DNA of 64,000 nucleotides from Trypanosoma brucei gambiense DAL972. Its lineage: Eukaryota; Euglenozoa; Kinetoplastea; Trypanosomatida; Trypanosomatidae. Shown here in pieces: positions 9,468 to 19,375 of this stretch; the first letter of the stretch is position 1; each line of letters starts with the position of its first letter. Location: the NCBI RefSeq assembly GCF_000210295.1, contig NC_026744.1:2790001-2854000 (forward strand), read 5' to 3'. The notes under the pieces were generated by a model. That model was not told the origin of the DNA. It searched no databases and worked only from the letters and a program-made list of their open reading frames with translations. A program made the position numbers and the translations under genes.

Positions 9468-11189
9468 ATGACTTATCGTGTACTGGGCTCACCGTATGCA
9501 CTGTTATTTCATCAGCACGTAGCGTACCTGCGATTGAAGCGCTTACCCTTCAAGGTGTACTGCCGCACGTTTGCCACAACCTTGTTCTATGCATGGGTGT
9601 TCCGAGCCCGTAACTCCTTTTGCACCGTTGCCCCAAACGGTAAGTCGTACCTGCAGTTATGGCAGCTTGTTTCTGCTGTTGAACGAAGTGGCATCCGTCA
9701 GTCGAAGAGTTTCCCCTCATGCGGTAAAGCAACCGTGGCCGAAGAAGAAAATGACATCCAGTTCGTAATAGACCGGCACAAACACCCTAACATTCACATG
9801 GTTAATTGGGTTATTGTCCTTTACTCTTCCTGGTGGTTGGCCAAGACAGGGGCGATGTACCGCTGGGTTGAAGGTGATGGCATTGACACCATAGAAGGGT
9901 ACCTTCGGTACTTCTTTCTTGTCCCTGGGGTTGGCGCGGCGCGCGCTATTGCCGGGTCTTTCAAGCAAGCGATACAAAAGGTCACGTCGGTTACGGGGGT
10001 CTCCAAAGAGACGGCCCCCTACATGAAGGAGCACTTCTTCCGTTTATGCGATGCTCTTGAGGTCCACTTTCAGGAGCAAACAAAGAGAGGGGATGGTAGC
10101 CTGCAAGTCTCCTTTCTTCTGGGAACACCACACCCCACATTGGCGGATGTTGCATTCGGATCGGTGTTTTCCGCCAATTTCCTTATGGATGATCCCCCAG
10201 CGTCAGTAATTGCTCAGAAGTATCCGCACCTGAACTGCTATTTGGAGGCAGTGACGGGCTGGAAAGGCGGTGTTTTTGTTGGAGATGACGGTGTTGCAGG
10301 GGCAGGGGGTGTCGTGGCGCGTGGCATGAAAGAAGGCGATACTGACGAGTGCTCCACTTACTTGGATGTTGTTCCCGACTCCCTCTTCCCCGTGCTTAAG
10401 TTAGTGGAGGAGGTGCTTCCGTTTATGTTATCGCAGTGTGAGGCTTTTCATGCTTACATGGTAGGCGACGGTGTGCGCGGTTTAAAGAAAGAACGCTTGG
10501 AAGGGCCTTGGGAAGGTTGTAGTGGATATTTGCTATCGCAGATCACGGGTATCAAGTCCCTTATGATTATCGACAACGGTGTTTACACCGTTGCAGCCAG
10601 AGCACAGGACTTGGAAGTGGCGCTGTTGGCTGCACGAGAGGTCGTAGGCAACGACGACGAAGACGGTGGTGGTGGTGGTGGTGGAAACGGTAACGACTCA
10701 GTGATTTCGACGAATAGCGAAGAATGTCGTGGTGAAACTGCACATGTGTTCTCGCGGTGTGCTGAAGATGCAGCTAAACAAAGCGGTTGCCCAGGAGGAA
10801 CTTTCTCAGCTGTTGAGGAAGTTCAACCAAACACAAGGGAAGGCGGTGGTGTTGCACCGAGCATCGCTTCGGTTGTCGATGTTACGCACGAGGGGCACAG
10901 CAACGACCACACCGACTCTGACGGTGCCGATTTCCACCGAGTCTTCACTTCTGCAAGTGGGCGCTCCCGTAGTGTATTACTCCACCCTCGTCACTCAGGG
11001 CAGGTAGCGCAATCTATGATGGATAGTTGCCTCTTTCGGCTGCGTGATATACTAAGGAAGATGCATCACCCACACTACACATTGTCTAGCGTTTTCCACG
11101 GACGTAAGATGTTTGTCGCCGTCATTCCCGAGTGTGAAGTAATCGAGTCGCGGAAGCGAAAGGGGAACACTTCGACGATTGTTGTCTGA
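9468..11189 (+). CDS. GST-fold (thioredoxin-like plus GST-C) domain protein
   Basis: A 573-residue protein. The N-terminus MTYRVLGSPYALLFHQHVAY matches the first strand and helix of a glutathione S-transferase N-domain, with GSPYA where the active-site loop would be. A GST C-domain-like helical stretch with HPTLADVAFGSVF (near residues 224-236) and YPHLNCYLEAV follows. Metaxin and FAXC-type proteins share this layout and often lack transferase activity; I cannot see a secure glutathione-binding motif, so enzymatic function is uncertain. A poly-Gly tract near residue 399 (GGT codons around 10664-10684) begins a low-complexity insert of about 120 residues. A conserved-looking C-terminal segment follows. 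The alternative is a membrane-import or membrane-associated GST-like adaptor. Confidence 0.65.
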   Translation: MTYRVLGSPYALLFHQHVAYLRLKRLPFKVYCRTFATTLFYAWVFRARNSFCTVAPNGKSYLQLWQLVSAVERSGIRQSKSFPSCGKATVAEEENDIQFVIDRHKHPNIHMVNWVIVLYSSWWLAKTGAMYRWVEGDGIDTIEGYLRYFFLVPGVGAARAIAGSFKQAIQKVTSVTGVSKETAPYMKEHFFRLCDALEVHFQEQTKRGDGSLQVSFLLGTPHPTLADVAFGSVFSANFLMDDPPASVIAQKYPHLNCYLEAVTGWKGGVFVGDDGVAGAGGVVARGMKEGDTDECSTYLDVVPDSLFPVLKLVEEVLPFMLSQCEAFHAYMVGDGVRGLKKERLEGPWEGCSGYLLSQITGIKSLMIIDNGVYTVAARAQDLEVALLAAREVVGNDDEDGGGGGGGNGNDSVISTNSEECRGETAHVFSRCAEDAAKQSGCPGGTFSAVEEVQPNTREGGGVAPSIASVVDVTHEGHSNDHTDSDGADFHRVFTSASGRSRSVLLHPRHSGQVAQSMMDSCLFRLRDILRKMHHPHYTLSSVFHGRKMFVAVIPECEVIESRKRKGNTSTIVV

Positions 11190-11657
11190 GTCTTGTAAGG
11201 CCTCTGACTGTGGACCACAGGGATCTCTATCATCATCACAGATTGACAGTTAAGAGGCTCGGAAGATTTTTTCTTGTTTTGTGCTGTGCTTAGTATTTCA
11301 TAAAAACATTGCTCGAAAGAGCAACGGTAAGAGAAACTACAAGTGTTTTATCGACCACGGCTGCCTCGCTGTCTATTCTCGTTTTTTGTCTATCAGCTAG
11401 TTGAGTGGGGGCTGACAGCGCGAAAAGCTGTGCCAATCCGGGGGGTGTACCGGGCGTGGTAAAAGTGAATTGTAGCCCCGAAGGTGGTGAGCGCAGTTTC
11501 GAGGAGTACTGTTTGCACTGCGCGGTCATAAGAGAAAGCAAGTCGTCCCAAAGAGCGATTGGGACATCTACTCACATTTGTTCACGAAAAGGAGGCGATC
11601 ACTCCGTTGGGTTGGGGAATTGATAGTATTATCACTGATCAGACGTTGGGATCCTTG
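11190..11657 (+). other. 470-bp spacer with 5' UTR of the RbfA-like gene
   Basis: No gene seen. Two acceptor candidates are visible: AG at 11292-11293 after a T-rich tract, and AG at 11395-11396 after GTTTTTTGTCTATC. No ATG lies between 11397 and 11658, so the ATG at 11658 is the first start available to an mRNA spliced at the second site. Confidence 0.65.
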
Positions 11658-12746
11658 ATGCTTTGTCACAATCGACTGCTGCTAGTAAACAAGCAAACTC
11701 AGAAGTATCGTACGAAGTTACGCTACCGGTTCCGTCAACCGTCTGTTGTGCCGCTACGCCAAACCCTTCAGCAGCGCCACAACACGATCCTGGAAGTTCT
11801 GCGAAGACGCAGGATAAACTCCGGCGATCAGTCTCCCTATCGATACGTGGAGGAACGACTATACTCTAAACCATCGCGACTTGATCGTGAAGGTGTAAAG
11901 GTTAACAAAACGTACGCACTGCAGGGCTTAGGTGATCTGGAGCCTCTCCGGTATGGTGCGAACTTTGGGATTTCTGAAAAGGATGCGTTAAAGTACGAAA
12001 CCGTGGCCGAAAAAGCGAAGTACATGGAACCACCTATTCCCTATAGCTCCCTCGCGGCTCGGAAGCTAGCCGCTGGTGCGTTGTGGCCTGCTGCGCCAGA
12101 CCCAGAAGGGATGATAAGCAAGGAGGTTCGACTACTACGACATGAGTCAAGCATGTCCCCAAGCGCGCGTGCGTTTTCCGAAAGGGTAGCATACCACCTG
12201 CGGCGCTCGCTTAAAGCATGTCCAGGCCACATCGCTGAGCACATCGACTTTACGCAGCTTATCATACAGGAGGTGTTGGGGTCCCGTCGCTCTAAAGAAA
12301 TATATATTGTTTGGTTTACTGTAGATCCCGGGGCGCGCTTTGAACTGGAGCCGCGTCTGCATCAGCTCAACCACTGGGTACAACAACTTATTATTAAGAG
12401 AGTGAAGCGCCGTCCTCATATCCCACGAGTGACATGGATTTATGATGGCGGAAGGCTTGAGCGTGAGCTACCACGTGATGTTAAGCAGGAATTGCAGAGT
12501 TTCGTGGCTGACGCAGCAACAACGCTGGAGAGTCGTGTAAAGTACTTAAAGGAACTCGACACAATGAATCAACGTATGAAGGATATACCGTGGTTTATGC
12601 CGTACTTGTGGAGCAAAGAGGAGAAGGCCGCGCGGCAGAAATCCATGCTAGCTGATCTTGAGGAGGTGGAGCGGAGGAAAAATGAACATAGTAGTGGACG
12701 AAGTGCACCGCCTCGCACGAGTCCTCCTCCTCAATTCGTTCGCTAA
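11658..12746 (+). CDS. Ribosome-binding factor A-like protein, probably mitochondrial
   Basis: A 362-residue protein beginning MLCHNRLLLVNKQTQKYRTK, a basic, Leu-rich leader suited to mitochondrial import. A segment at about residues 195-260 resembles bacterial RbfA, a KH-fold factor that matures the small ribosomal subunit. It has an IIQEVLGS helix, a hydrophobic strand (IYIVWFTVDPG), a helix ending VQQLIIKRVKRRP and the terminal strand VTWIYD, matching the RbfA ending that precedes its conserved Tyr-Asp. Long N- and C-terminal extensions are typical of kinetoplastid mitoribosome factors. The proposed role in mitochondrial small-subunit assembly is inference from this one motif. The upstream extension of the frame lacks an ATG and is excluded. 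Confidence 0.6.
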   Translation: MLCHNRLLLVNKQTQKYRTKLRYRFRQPSVVPLRQTLQQRHNTILEVLRRRRINSGDQSPYRYVEERLYSKPSRLDREGVKVNKTYALQGLGDLEPLRYGANFGISEKDALKYETVAEKAKYMEPPIPYSSLAARKLAAGALWPAAPDPEGMISKEVRLLRHESSMSPSARAFSERVAYHLRRSLKACPGHIAEHIDFTQLIIQEVLGSRRSKEIYIVWFTVDPGARFELEPRLHQLNHWVQQLIIKRVKRRPHIPRVTWIYDGGRLERELPRDVKQELQSFVADAATTLESRVKYLKELDTMNQRMKDIPWFMPYLWSKEEKAARQKSMLADLEEVERRKNEHSSGRSAPPRTSPPPQFVR

Positions 12747-13157
12747 GACACGGACATCTGTGTGATTAACCGGATGGGGGGCTCGTTTAGTTTAACCGCC
12801 TATCTGCGCCCTTGGTACAAGTTATCGTACTTACCGCGTCTGCGCCGCCTCCGACACACGCGCTCGCGGGTAGACGCGCGCATGATCTCACTGTGCGTGC
12901 CAACGTTTCTCTCTATTGTCATCTTGCTGCGCACAAGTAACGAATACCGAACGTTACAAGTATTTATGCGGGTATGGGGGTGTGAGTGCGGTCAGTTGTT
13001 AAGTGGCAGCGCACAGGGGCTGTTACATATCGTCTCCTATTTTTTCTCCCAACACTTTTTTCCTCTCCCCTCCGTACATTTGAATGAGTAGTACATGAAC
13101 CTTGCCGCCTGTGCCTGAGCGTCACCAAGCAGCAGATAACAAGTCCATCCCGCACCT
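12747..13157 (+). other. 410-bp spacer with a short upstream ORF
   Basis: A pyrimidine tract at about 13032-13077 is followed by AG at 13087 and 13090-13091, likely acceptors for the kinase-like gene. If these are used, the mRNA leader contains a seven-codon ATG-to-TGA upstream ORF at 13095-13118, before the main ATG at 13158. Confidence 0.55.
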
Positions 13158-15980
13158 ATGCAATATATTATTCACGACCCACACAACTGCATTGAACCTC
13201 AGTTCCATTACAAATCCATCCTACGACGAAGGGACGGAACTATCCCCACAGACACATTGATCGCTCGAAATATAGCAGCCAATTCTGTGCCATCTGGCAT
13301 CGATGGTGCCGTTAACTTAGCTCAGCACTCGCAGAGGGACGGTTTACCATTGGTGACTAATGGTCACGGCGGGCCCGCATCAAATCGCTCGGCGTCAGTG
13401 AAGGTCAAGCAAAGGGGTGAAGAGGGCTTTCACAAGGTAGAAATGACAAAAGGTAGAAAGTTTCTCACACCAAGACGTGATCCACCGCTTAGTCGCGTCC
13501 GTCATGGACTAAAACTGAGGGCGGCCAGTACGGTTTTTTCAAGCCCACTGCGCAAACTGCGAACTGCTACTGCATCTTTGAGCGAAGGAGAGTCGGGCTT
13601 CGCAACGGCTGTGGACGAATTAACTGTAAAGCCTGTTCACGTGGTCCGATTGCGGGACGTGGATGGACAAGTGCTTGACGTGCAATGTGACTCTGTCGGG
13701 GACTCGCCCATAGCGTCACTTATACCTGGAGGTGGCGTAAATGATGGGAGCTGTTTCACTTTACATCTTCTTTACGATGGCGTGCCACCTCTCACAAGTT
13801 CAGCTGCCACGACCCCCACAAGACATCTAGCAGGTGCAAGTGCTGCCTTCTCCCGCTGGTATCGGTACTCCACAGCCGCAACTCTGTACCTTGCGTTGGT
13901 GGATGCGGGATTTTGTGACAGGTTCGTCCCCCTTCTGTCGGTTCAATGGATTCACTGGAAGGAGCTGCTGCAGCACCAGGTGCACCTTCGGTTGGACCTG
14001 ATGTCCAATCCACCAACGCGACACATGTGCTTTCCGTGTCTCGGAAACGGTAAGAATGAAAAGGTACCGGTCGCTGTGTCCTTACCGATGACAATGAAGG
14101 GTAAGCTGCGGCGTATCTACAACTGCGGAGTCCCACCATCCATTTGCTCTAGCCCATTTACAGACGCTGAGGTATTCCAACTATTTTATATCCAACTTAT
14201 ATTCCGTGCCGCTTATGATGTTGTATTTAGCGACATGATGCTGGGTGACGATGACGACATCCTTCGGACTGATCGTATAGCTGTGCAGACGAGCGGAAGG
14301 CAACCGCTGGCGTTTGAACATCCAGTTATGGTAGACAAGTGGCTGATGTTTCCTCCAAGGTCAAAGATATTATACATCACCTGTTTTGACCATGCCGTCA
14401 TTCCCCACTTCACCTCCCCTGCTCGTTGGCGCCAAGTAAAGAAGCAGCGTTTGTTTGGTGCGTCACCGCGGCTGCAGTGTCAGGGTACCTTGGGGAAACA
14501 TGTTGTGACAGAGTGGGCTATGCATCGCAACGTCGACGATCCGAAGGATGCACTCGCTGCACTGGAGGAGCTATTTGGACTTTTTGAATCATCCTTTGGT
14601 GTTGGTCGAGCCTCTGTGTGGCAGTCTGCCATCCCCCCACGTATTTACCGCTGCAGCGTAAGTGCTTTCGAACGTCTGTGGGCAAATAATAGTGATTTGG
14701 GACCTCTCCTTGTGTGTGCATCTTGTCCCACAGAGTCGGTGTCTCCAAATAAAAGTAAACCCAGAGAGGAGAAGGAACCAGGGGCTGAGCCTCCAGGTGT
14801 GCAGGAACCAGGGGAAGAAGAGTCTGTAGTACAGCGCTGGAGGCAGTACTTGAAATGCGGCGATGTGACAACATTTGAGGGCCCGGTGGACTCAATTAAA
14901 ATTGTGCGCTACCTCGGGAGCGGCGGAAGCAGCCTGGTGTATGAAGGCAGGTATGGCCCAAACAGCATTCCTGTAGCAGTTAAATGCTTCATTATCCCAT
15001 GTGATATGTCCCACGAAGACTACGTTAAGGAATCGCTGACGAGCGTAGCGTTTCTTCTCTTTTTCAATCAGATGGAAAAGTACGGTATTGGGAAATATAT
15101 TCATATGTATGATTTTGTGATTAGTTCCGTGCCTCCCAGCAATATGTCGATAGAGGATCTCAAAACATGTACACGAGTGTCAGATCCCGCCGGTGAGTGG
15201 CCGAAACTCTGTTATCTCGCAACCACTCTGATGGATGGCGTTATTGGTAGATTTCTCACAGAGGAGGACGACGACTTCGATCCCTGCTACGACACACTTG
15301 TAAACTCTCCACTGTGTGATGGGGAAATCTTTCAGTTTTTGTATATGCAACTCGTGTTGCGCGCACTGTTCGACTGCACAATACTAGATTTGATGTTAAA
15401 TGGACAACTTCGTGGGGATAATCTTGGCTTCGCTCACCTTCTTCGTACCGACACCGACGGAACCTTGATGCAATCGTTCAAGGGTTTGTTCGCCATTTTT
15501 CAACCGGATAACGATACGAAGCCCCAATATTTGTGTTTCCCGGCGAGCACCAACCCCGGCGCAGGCGCGAAAACTTCCTTACGTCTTATCAACTTCATCG
15601 ATTTTGGACAAGGGAAGCAGCCAGATCTGCAGGAGCTAACACGACGTGGTCTCATCGGTGAAACCATTGTTGAATCGTGTATTCAAGATGATGGATTTGG
15701 CCGTTATTGGCCACTCGACCGCCTTTATTGTCAATATGTCGATACTAGCGGCAGTGTTGCTCGTCAGGCAGTTGATTGGGGAGCTCACGTAAGTGTTGGC
15801 ACCCCTGAAGCCTCCGAAGCTGCAGTGAAGGCGCTGTTTGACATATTTGTTCCGGCATATGGCGTAGACGCCCCAACGGAGGAGGAGCTTGAAGGACACA
15901 TCATCTTCCGCTGGACACCCGAAAATGTGGAAAAATTGCGTCGTAGCAGTAGTGAATTGGTCATTCCTCCCATGGAGTAA
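13158..15980 (+). CDS. Tandem kinase-like protein with degenerate first copy
   Basis: A 940-residue protein with two related halves. The second (about 565-935) has protein-kinase hallmarks: a glycine loop GSGGSSLVYEG (587-597), VAVKCF with candidate ATP-binding Lys609, and IDFGQ with the DFG Asp at 815. Its catalytic loop is odd: LNGQLRGDN (747-755) keeps an Asn, but Gln sits where the HRD aspartate is expected. The first half (about 200-520) aligns by eye with the second: DAEVFQLFYIQLIFRAAYD against DGEIFQFLYMQLVLRALFD. There the DFG position reads DHA (411-413) and no glycine loop or VAVK is visible. Divergent kinases and pseudokinases are common in kinetoplastids. I infer an internal duplication followed by decay of copy one; copy two may itself be atypical or inactive. 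No transmembrane segment seen. Confidence 0.75.
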   Translation: MQYIIHDPHNCIEPQFHYKSILRRRDGTIPTDTLIARNIAANSVPSGIDGAVNLAQHSQRDGLPLVTNGHGGPASNRSASVKVKQRGEEGFHKVEMTKGRKFLTPRRDPPLSRVRHGLKLRAASTVFSSPLRKLRTATASLSEGESGFATAVDELTVKPVHVVRLRDVDGQVLDVQCDSVGDSPIASLIPGGGVNDGSCFTLHLLYDGVPPLTSSAATTPTRHLAGASAAFSRWYRYSTAATLYLALVDAGFCDRFVPLLSVQWIHWKELLQHQVHLRLDLMSNPPTRHMCFPCLGNGKNEKVPVAVSLPMTMKGKLRRIYNCGVPPSICSSPFTDAEVFQLFYIQLIFRAAYDVVFSDMMLGDDDDILRTDRIAVQTSGRQPLAFEHPVMVDKWLMFPPRSKILYITCFDHAVIPHFTSPARWRQVKKQRLFGASPRLQCQGTLGKHVVTEWAMHRNVDDPKDALAALEELFGLFESSFGVGRASVWQSAIPPRIYRCSVSAFERLWANNSDLGPLLVCASCPTESVSPNKSKPREEKEPGAEPPGVQEPGEEESVVQRWRQYLKCGDVTTFEGPVDSIKIVRYLGSGGSSLVYEGRYGPNSIPVAVKCFIIPCDMSHEDYVKESLTSVAFLLFFNQMEKYGIGKYIHMYDFVISSVPPSNMSIEDLKTCTRVSDPAGEWPKLCYLATTLMDGVIGRFLTEEDDDFDPCYDTLVNSPLCDGEIFQFLYMQLVLRALFDCTILDLMLNGQLRGDNLGFAHLLRTDTDGTLMQSFKGLFAIFQPDNDTKPQYLCFPASTNPGAGAKTSLRLINFIDFGQGKQPDLQELTRRGLIGETIVESCIQDDGFGRYWPLDRLYCQYVDTSGSVARQAVDWGAHVSVGTPEASEAAVKALFDIFVPAYGVDAPTEEELEGHIIFRWTPENVEKLRRSSSELVIPPME

Positions 15981-17691
15981 AGGTACTGCCTGCCTTTTCC
16001 TTTTTCTTTTCCCTCCCCTAGTTAAACTAAGGTATCAGTAGACGTATTGTCTTCCTCTTTATTCATCCACAGCGCATTATGCTTGGGTACATATCAGTGG
16101 TTAGTAATAACCTCAATAAGTCGGAGATGCATGATGTGGCTTGTAATTGTTTCCCAATGTGATTTTGTTGCCATTTGTACCCTGTTTCTTTTACAACTTT
16201 TTTGTTGTTTTCTCTTTCGGTGGGTAGTGTATTTTTATTTCTTTCTTCCCTCAATGTTCCTCCTTTCTGTTCCTCTCATTCATGGTTTTTAATATCCGAT
16301 TGTTATCGCTTTGTTTCTCACCATTGAAAGAGGAGGGAGGAAGAGGGGGGAAAAAAAAGCTGTATTATATTCTCCGTTACTGCCATTCATATTACTGATA
16401 TTTTTGCCAAAACTGCATTCTCCCTGTTTTTTTTCTTATTTTCCCAACCTCATTTTTTTTCTTTTTTGTTCTTCAGTGGCTCTGTTCGTCTGCTTCTGGA
16501 GCTGTGTGTTTGTTTTGTTTTGTTTTTTGGTATTGCTGTTGTTTTAATTGTTTCGTTCCGTACAGATATGTTCTGAATTCTCAGACGTTATTTCCCCCCT
16601 CCGCCTCGCCGCTACAGTTTATGAGGGGGCGAAACGCGAATGAATTTAATAATATATAAGTAAAAAAAAAAATGCAAACGAATGAGCTACACTAACCGAC
16701 ACTAGTTTAGTTTCGGCAAGGACCAGATGGCATCAGTAATATTTTTGTTTTCTTTTTTTTTTTTACTTTGTGTATTATACTTGATAGCACCTTTCCTCCT
16801 CTTCTCCGACAAACAAACAAACGGAAAAATCAATGACCATATAATTAGTTAGTAAATTGATTTTTTAAAAATCAATTAAAAGGGGAAAGAGATTCACCTG
16901 TACCGTGTGAATGTTTGAATATTTGCGTGGAGGAAATAAAAAAAAAGAAAAGGAACCGATGCGTTGGAACCTTTTGCTTGGAGAAACCTCCCCCTTCTCC
17001 TCTTCTATTCTTCATCATGTTCAAACCGAAAGAATAAATAAGACAAATGTATGTGTTTTTTTCTTTTTTAAAAAAAAAATGTAGAGATACGTACACTCAA
17101 GTTTACATAGCATATTATTTTACATTGATTCATGGCAAACTTATCGTTTCCTCCGATATTCTTCTTTTATTCAAAAAATAATGATATTTAAAATAGCCGG
17201 ATGGAAGAAATGAAGTGGAAGTGGAGGAGGGGGAGACTTCGTAGTGTATATAAATATATATATAATTTTTTTGTTTTACAGCTATAGTGATGTCGTTGCC
17301 GCTGCAAAACTTTGTGTTTCTTTGCAGTGAAACTGCCACAGGCTTTATCTGTGATTGACTGTTGTAACTTTTAGTGCTTCTCTCATATATTCGGTTAATT
17401 TATCTTTTTTTTCTTCTGTTCTTTTTTTTTCTTTTTGGAAGGGGGTTATTCCTCTTGAATTTTGTACTTTGAGAGGAACCTGTGAAGGAAAAAGGAGGGC
17501 TCAGTAGATAACCGTTTCCTTCAACCGGACGCCGAGAAGCCGTAAAAAAGAAAAAAAGAGAGAAGAGAAAAGGAAAAGAGGTGAAAGAGGCAGGCAGACG
17601 GACAGGAAAAGATTATAACAAGCAAACACATATATTTGTGAACAATATATATATATATAAATATATTATTTTGTATTCCGTAGTGGCGCTC
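15981..17691 (+). other. 1.7-kb spacer
   Basis: No gene recognised. T-rich tracts are abundant (16190-16550, 16740-16765, 17400-17437). A perfect 11-bp-arm palindrome lies at 16855-16877. The likely splice acceptor for the next gene is AG at 17440-17441, after a T/C tract of about 35 bases. Between that site and 17692 there is no ATG. An AT-rich stretch at 17645-17671 lies in the predicted leader. Confidence 0.6.
16855..16877. repeat. Perfect AT-rich palindrome
   Basis: Arms AATTGATTTTT and AAAAATCAATT are perfect inverse complements around one central T. It sits in the spacer between the kinase-like gene and the triple-motif gene. It could form a short hairpin in RNA; function unknown. Confidence 0.85.
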
Positions 17692-18267
17692 ATGGAGGAC
17701 GAGCCGACTCAAATCCTTCTCACCAGAGAACAGTTGGAGCGAAGTGTGGAACGCCTTAGCAAACCCCATTCGCGTGAGGTGAATTTGAAACCACTCTGCA
17801 AATCCGTTCGACTCCCACAAGAGGCGAGGGAGCGCAGTATTAAACATCTTTACAATGATTCCATGGAGCACAAGGAAAGACGGCTCCGTGAGATTGAGCA
17901 AAGCCTCAATGCAGAAATAGAAAAGTACCACGCGGGGAAACCAAAGCTCGACTCGGCGGATACGGAGGGTTTAGTATCGCGTCTGTATAATGAATCCATT
18001 CAGCGAAAGAATGATAATTTAAGACAGTTGTTTGAGCACCAGGTTTCCCTCTCACGCCCTAAAGAAAAGAAACTGAAAAAGGCAGAGCAGCAGGAGTTTG
18101 TTACACGCCTTTACCAAGGAGGTATGGAACATAACCGAAAGAAACATATTGCATTATTTGAGGAACATGTCTTGGCGAGAGAACCAAAAATGGCGCAGCG
18201 AAGTCCGGAGGATCTCGAGATCGCTTGTAGTAAACTAACAAGTGGCAAGAGTGTTACCGATGACTAA
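17692..18267 (+). CDS. Small charged protein with three repeated RLY-type motifs
   Basis: A 191-residue, highly charged, helix-prone protein. A motif of the form (H/R)LY-x5-(H/R), followed by a Lys/Arg-rich helix, recurs as HLYNDSMEH, RLYNESIQR and RLYQGGMEH, spaced about 45 and 42 residues. Related but weaker sequence precedes the first copy. I do not recognise a named domain; repeats of this style occur in kinetoplastid hypothetical and cytoskeleton-associated proteins, so a structural role is a guess. The start at 17692 is the first ATG downstream of the best splice acceptor; the frame remains open upstream, but that stretch lacks an ATG and is AT-rich leader. No signal peptide or membrane segment. 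Confidence 0.75.
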   Translation: MEDEPTQILLTREQLERSVERLSKPHSREVNLKPLCKSVRLPQEARERSIKHLYNDSMEHKERRLREIEQSLNAEIEKYHAGKPKLDSADTEGLVSRLYNESIQRKNDNLRQLFEHQVSLSRPKEKKLKKAEQQEFVTRLYQGGMEHNRKKHIALFEEHVLAREPKMAQRSPEDLEIACSKLTSGKSVTDD

Positions 18268-19375
18268 CTCTGCTGCATGCTTGAATGGAAAAAAAAAATC
18301 CAACAAAAAAGAAAAGGAGGGGAAGAAAGGAAATGGAAAGATACGGTTGCTGTAGGAAGAAGTGCAAAGTGACAGCAGGCAGCAAAAAAGAAAAATAGGA
18401 GGGAAAAGTGTCAATTGAAGTATTATGTATAAACAAGGAATGAAAAGAGAAGAAGTTAGTGTCGTATACGTAACCACTCGGAAAAGGGGTTACTGCTGTT
18501 ACCACGACTAAAATTAGGCTATGTTTCCGTACTTGCATGTGCGTTTTTTTTTTGTGTGTGTGTGAGCACATGATTGTATATGATTGTGTTTTGTATTTAT
18601 TTATTATCTCCTCCACCCATTTTCACCTTTTTAATAACTAACGCAGTTAGAGCCTACCACTATTTTTTTGTGGATATTTTGGTATGCCCTGCGACTACAC
18701 CATTTCACCTTTAGAATCAGTTTGCCAATGGGTTTCTTTTTTTTCCATCCTCTGACTCAACGCATACATCCGGTTTGTCACGAGCATTTGTCACCTTCGC
18801 ATGACTTTATTGTTCGAATTGCTAATCATCTAAATGAATAAGTTTGTTACTGTTGGTACTCTGTATCTTTTTTCTTCCCTCTTTTTTTTTTACTTCCTTT
18901 TGTGTTTCTTGTATTTCTACCTGAAGCATAACACTATTTCATCCAGTGCACGAAGTTTGAAAGGTGATTAAGGATTAGTTCACTCACTGCTGTTCAGTGC
19001 GCACACGCCTGTACTTTTTCACGTGCAAATGTGATGTGAGGGAGTTGAAGAGGGGAAGAAAAAGAAATATGAGGGGACATGTTGGATTTGTGCCGGTACA
19101 CACTTACGTTGGAAAGTGTCATGCGTACCGCTGTGGCTGCTCGGTGCAATACACGTTTGAATGGTAATTTTGCCTATTTTGTTATTGTTTGCTGATGTTA
19201 TTAATAATGCTATTTATCGAGTAAGTAAATTTTTTTTTGCGTCATTTTTCCCTTTTTTCAGTATTCCATTTGCTGCACTTATGCTTCTATCTCCTTTCCT
19301 CCCCCCCCCCTCCCGAATGTTTAAATCAACATTGTTCTGACGCAATTTCCGGAGCCACTGAAACGGAAATATTAC
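18268..19375 (+). other. 1.1-kb spacer
   Basis: No gene seen. Purine-rich sequence follows the stop codon (about 18285-18445). T-rich tracts lie at 18540-18560, 18735-18750 and 18870-18900. AG at 19260-19261 after CCTTTTTTC, and later AGs after the ten-C run at 19301-19310, are candidate acceptors for the RELCH-like gene. Confidence 0.6.

Noticed and set aside
12762..13091. 109-codon ORF between the RbfA-like and kinase-like genes
   Set aside because: It runs into the polypyrimidine tract of the next gene, and its composition matches UTR rather than coding sequence.
17581..17691. N-terminal extension of the triple-motif protein
   Set aside because: No ATG in this stretch and its translation is AT-rich leader sequence; first ATG is at 17692.
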